The notes beneath the pieces were generated by a model that worked only from the letters and a program-made list of their open reading frames with translations, was not told the DNA's origin and did not search any database. Below are positions 62,736 through 64,000 of a DNA stretch of 64,000 nt, one piece after another. Position numbers and translations under genes: made by a program. Source of the stretch: Paenibacillus lycopersici (lineage in GTDB: Bacteria > Bacillota > Bacilli > Paenibacillales > Paenibacillaceae); NCBI RefSeq assembly GCF_010119935.1, contig NZ_CP048209.1, positions 2,103,501 through 2,167,500 on the forward strand. The letters run 5' to 3'. Positions within the stretch are counted from its first letter, which is position 1. Every line of letters begins with the position of its first letter.

Positions 62736-63608
62736 GTGTTCAAGGACTTATTCCATAAAAAAAAATACGCCACGATCCCTTCGGGCCAGCCGCGTACGAA
62801 GCCGGAAATTCCGGAAGGCTTGATGTCCAAGTGCCCGAAGTGCGGCAATATCCAGTTCTCTAAAGAAGTGGAGAAAAATTTGAAAGTGTGCCCGAGCTGC
62901 GGCCATCATTTCCGTCTCAGCGCCTGGGAACGAATCGCGATCACGCTCGACGAGGGCCGTCTGACGGAGTTCGACGCCGAGCTGTCTTCCGTGGATCCGC
63001 TCGGGTTCCCGGGCTACGCCGGCAAAGTGGAAGCACAGAAGAAGAGCTCCGGCCTGACCGACGCGGTCGTGACCGGCGAGGGGACGATCGGCGGCATGCC
63101 GGTCGTCGCCGCTTTCATGAGCTTCGATTTCTTCGCGGGCAGCATGGGTTCCGTCGTCGGGGAGAAAATCACCCGCGCGATCGAACAAGCCCATGCGAAG
63201 AAAGTGCCGCTTATTATTTTCTCGACGTCGAGCGGGGCCCGCATGCAGGAGAGCATCCTCAGCCTCATGCAGATGGCCAAGACGAGCGCCGCGCTGGCGA
63301 AGTTCCAAAGCGACGGCGGACTGTACATTTCCGTCATGACCGATCCGACGACTGGCGGCGTATCCGCAAGCTTCGCGATGCTGGGCGACTTCAATTTGGC
63401 CGAGCCCGGCGCGTTGATCGGCTTCGCCGGCCGAATCGTCATCGAACAGACGATCCGCCAGAAACTGCCGGATAATTTCCAGACGGCGGAATTCAATTTG
63501 CAGCACGGACAGCTGGACAAGGTCGTGCACCGCAAAGAAATGAAGCCGCTGCTGACCAAATTGCTTGATATGCATTCCGCGAAGGGGGATATGATCAATG
63601 GCGGGTGA
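62736..63608 (+). CDS. accD: Acetyl-CoA carboxylase carboxyltransferase beta subunit
   Basis: Forms malonyl-CoA with AccA. The 290-residue protein starts [14 protein letters not shown]. It has the zinc ribbon CPKC-x15-CPSC (about residues 32-54) and the crotonase-fold motifs [51 protein letters not shown] and [18 protein letters not shown] selects GTG 62736 over GTG 62727. It overlaps accA by 11 bases, showing coupling. Confidence 0.96.
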   Translation: MFKDLFHKKKYATIPSGQPRTKPEIPEGLMSKCPKCGNIQFSKEVEKNLKVCPSCGHHFRLSAWERIAITLDEGRLTEFDAELSSVDPLGFPGYAGKVEAQKKSSGLTDAVVTGEGTIGGMPVVAAFMSFDFFAGSMGSVVGEKITRAIEQAHAKKVPLIIFSTSSGARMQESILSLMQMAKTSAALAKFQSDGGLYISVMTDPTTGGVSASFAMLGDFNLAEPGALIGFAGRIVIEQTIRQKLPDNFQTAEFNLQHGQLDKVVHRKEMKPLLTKLLDMHSAKGDMINGG

Positions 63609-64000
63609 GCTGCCGTTTGAGAAGCCGCTGAACGAGCTGCAGAAGAAGATCGAAGAATTGAAGAAATTCGGCCAAGAGTCGGGCATCGATTTCAGCGATG
63701 AAATTTCCCGCCTCGAGGAACGCTGCAAGCAGCTGCAGGAAGACTTGTACAATGAATTGACGCCGGCCCAGAAAATGCATCTGGCCCGTCACCACGGACG
63801 CCCCACGTCGCTCGATTACATCGGGGCGATTTTTACGGATTTCATCGAGCTGCACGGCGACCGCCTGTTCGCGGACGATCTGGCGATCGTCGGCGGGTTG
63901 GCCAAGCTGAACGGCGTGCCGGTAACGGTTATCGGCCACCAGCGCGGCAAAGATACGAAGGACAACATCGCCCGCTTCTTCGGCAGCCCCCATCCGGAAG
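63598..64000 (+). CDS. accA: Acetyl-CoA carboxylase carboxyltransferase alpha subunit (5' part)
   Basis: The N-terminal 134 residues of AccA. A coiled N-terminus ([20 protein letters not shown]) is followed by [26 protein letters not shown] and [24 protein letters not shown]. The gene continues past the window. AGGGGG lies inside the end of accD. Confidence 0.96.
   Translation, partial: MAGELPFEKPLNELQKKIEELKKFGQESGIDFSDEISRLEERCKQLQEDLYNELTPAQKMHLARHHGRPTSLDYIGAIFTDFIELHGDRLFADDLAIVGGLAKLNGVPVTVIGHQRGKDTKDNIARFFGSPHPE

Overview
The window looks like chromosome from a GC-rich, endospore-forming member of the Bacilli, most likely Paenibacillus or a close relative (Paenibacillaceae). The reasons are AAGGAGG-type ribosome binding sites with frequent GTG and TTG starts, a Firmicutes-type sufCDSUB operon, several sporulation gene sets (prkA, spoVR, yhbH, cotJABC, YheC/YheD, ytrHI), AbrB, LTA synthase and the ytoI-ytpI-ytrI-ytrH/dnaE/accDA neighbourhood known from Bacillus. 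I saw no rRNA, tRNA, insertion sequence, prophage or CRISPR. Genes are dense and intergenic regions are full of strong hairpins between convergent genes.

Layout. 1-7.8 kb: tail of a histidine kinase, ispH, a DUF2062 membrane protein, aroF (DAHP synthase), a GSI-beta type glnA behind GlnR/TnrA-like boxes, serC, an orphan PhoP-like regulator with a possible Pho box, trmL and an AbrB-like regulator with a zinc-ribbon-like tail. 7.9-11 kb: a 32-codon membrane ORF, an aminotransferase-fold protein that has lost its PLP lysine, a Rieske protein and a DUF2161 protein. 11.3-23.5 kb: prkA, a LytTR-only regulator, spoVR, a KinB-like kinase, an LTA synthase, an MFS transporter, yhbH and small membrane or unknown proteins. 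23.7-32.8 kb: YunC, methionine salvage (mtnA, mtnK), DUF1802 and the suf Fe-S assembly operon. 32.9-42.9 kb: two HD-GYP proteins, molybdopterin genes (a MoaD-MoaE fusion divergent from moaA), a YunD-like phosphoesterase, uppP, a YfkAB-type radical SAM protein and a CBS/CorC membrane protein. 43-46.5 kb: cotJABC, a NAGPA-domain protein and a HAD hydrolase. 46.7-53.8 kb: five YheC/YheD ATP-grasp paralogues and one GNAT acetyltransferase on the minus strand. 54-64 kb: ytoI, ytpI, ytrI, ytrH, dnaE, a PgpA-like protein, a small protein, accD and the start of accA.

How it fits together. Sporulation is the recurring theme: phosphorelay-type kinase, AbrB, the PrkA/YhbH/SpoVR trio (here dispersed), coat genes and sigma-E-like promoters in front of spoVR and ytrHI. 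The most unusual DNA is non-coding. Seven tandem copies of a 43-bp hairpin unit fill the predicted 5' leader of ytrHI, starting almost at the predicted transcription start. A 70-bp leader element is amplified in front of one YheC/YheD gene and a related copy precedes another. Short-period tandem repeats (7, 8, 14, 15 and 18 bp) sit in several other intergenic regions.

The most unusual proteins are the lysine-less aminotransferase homologue, DnaE with a roughly 150-residue Gly/Ala/Pro/Arg-rich insertion, the MoaD-MoaE fusion with an internal Gly-Gly, and the five-gene ATP-grasp array. All calls come from reading the sequence; no database search or structure prediction was run.
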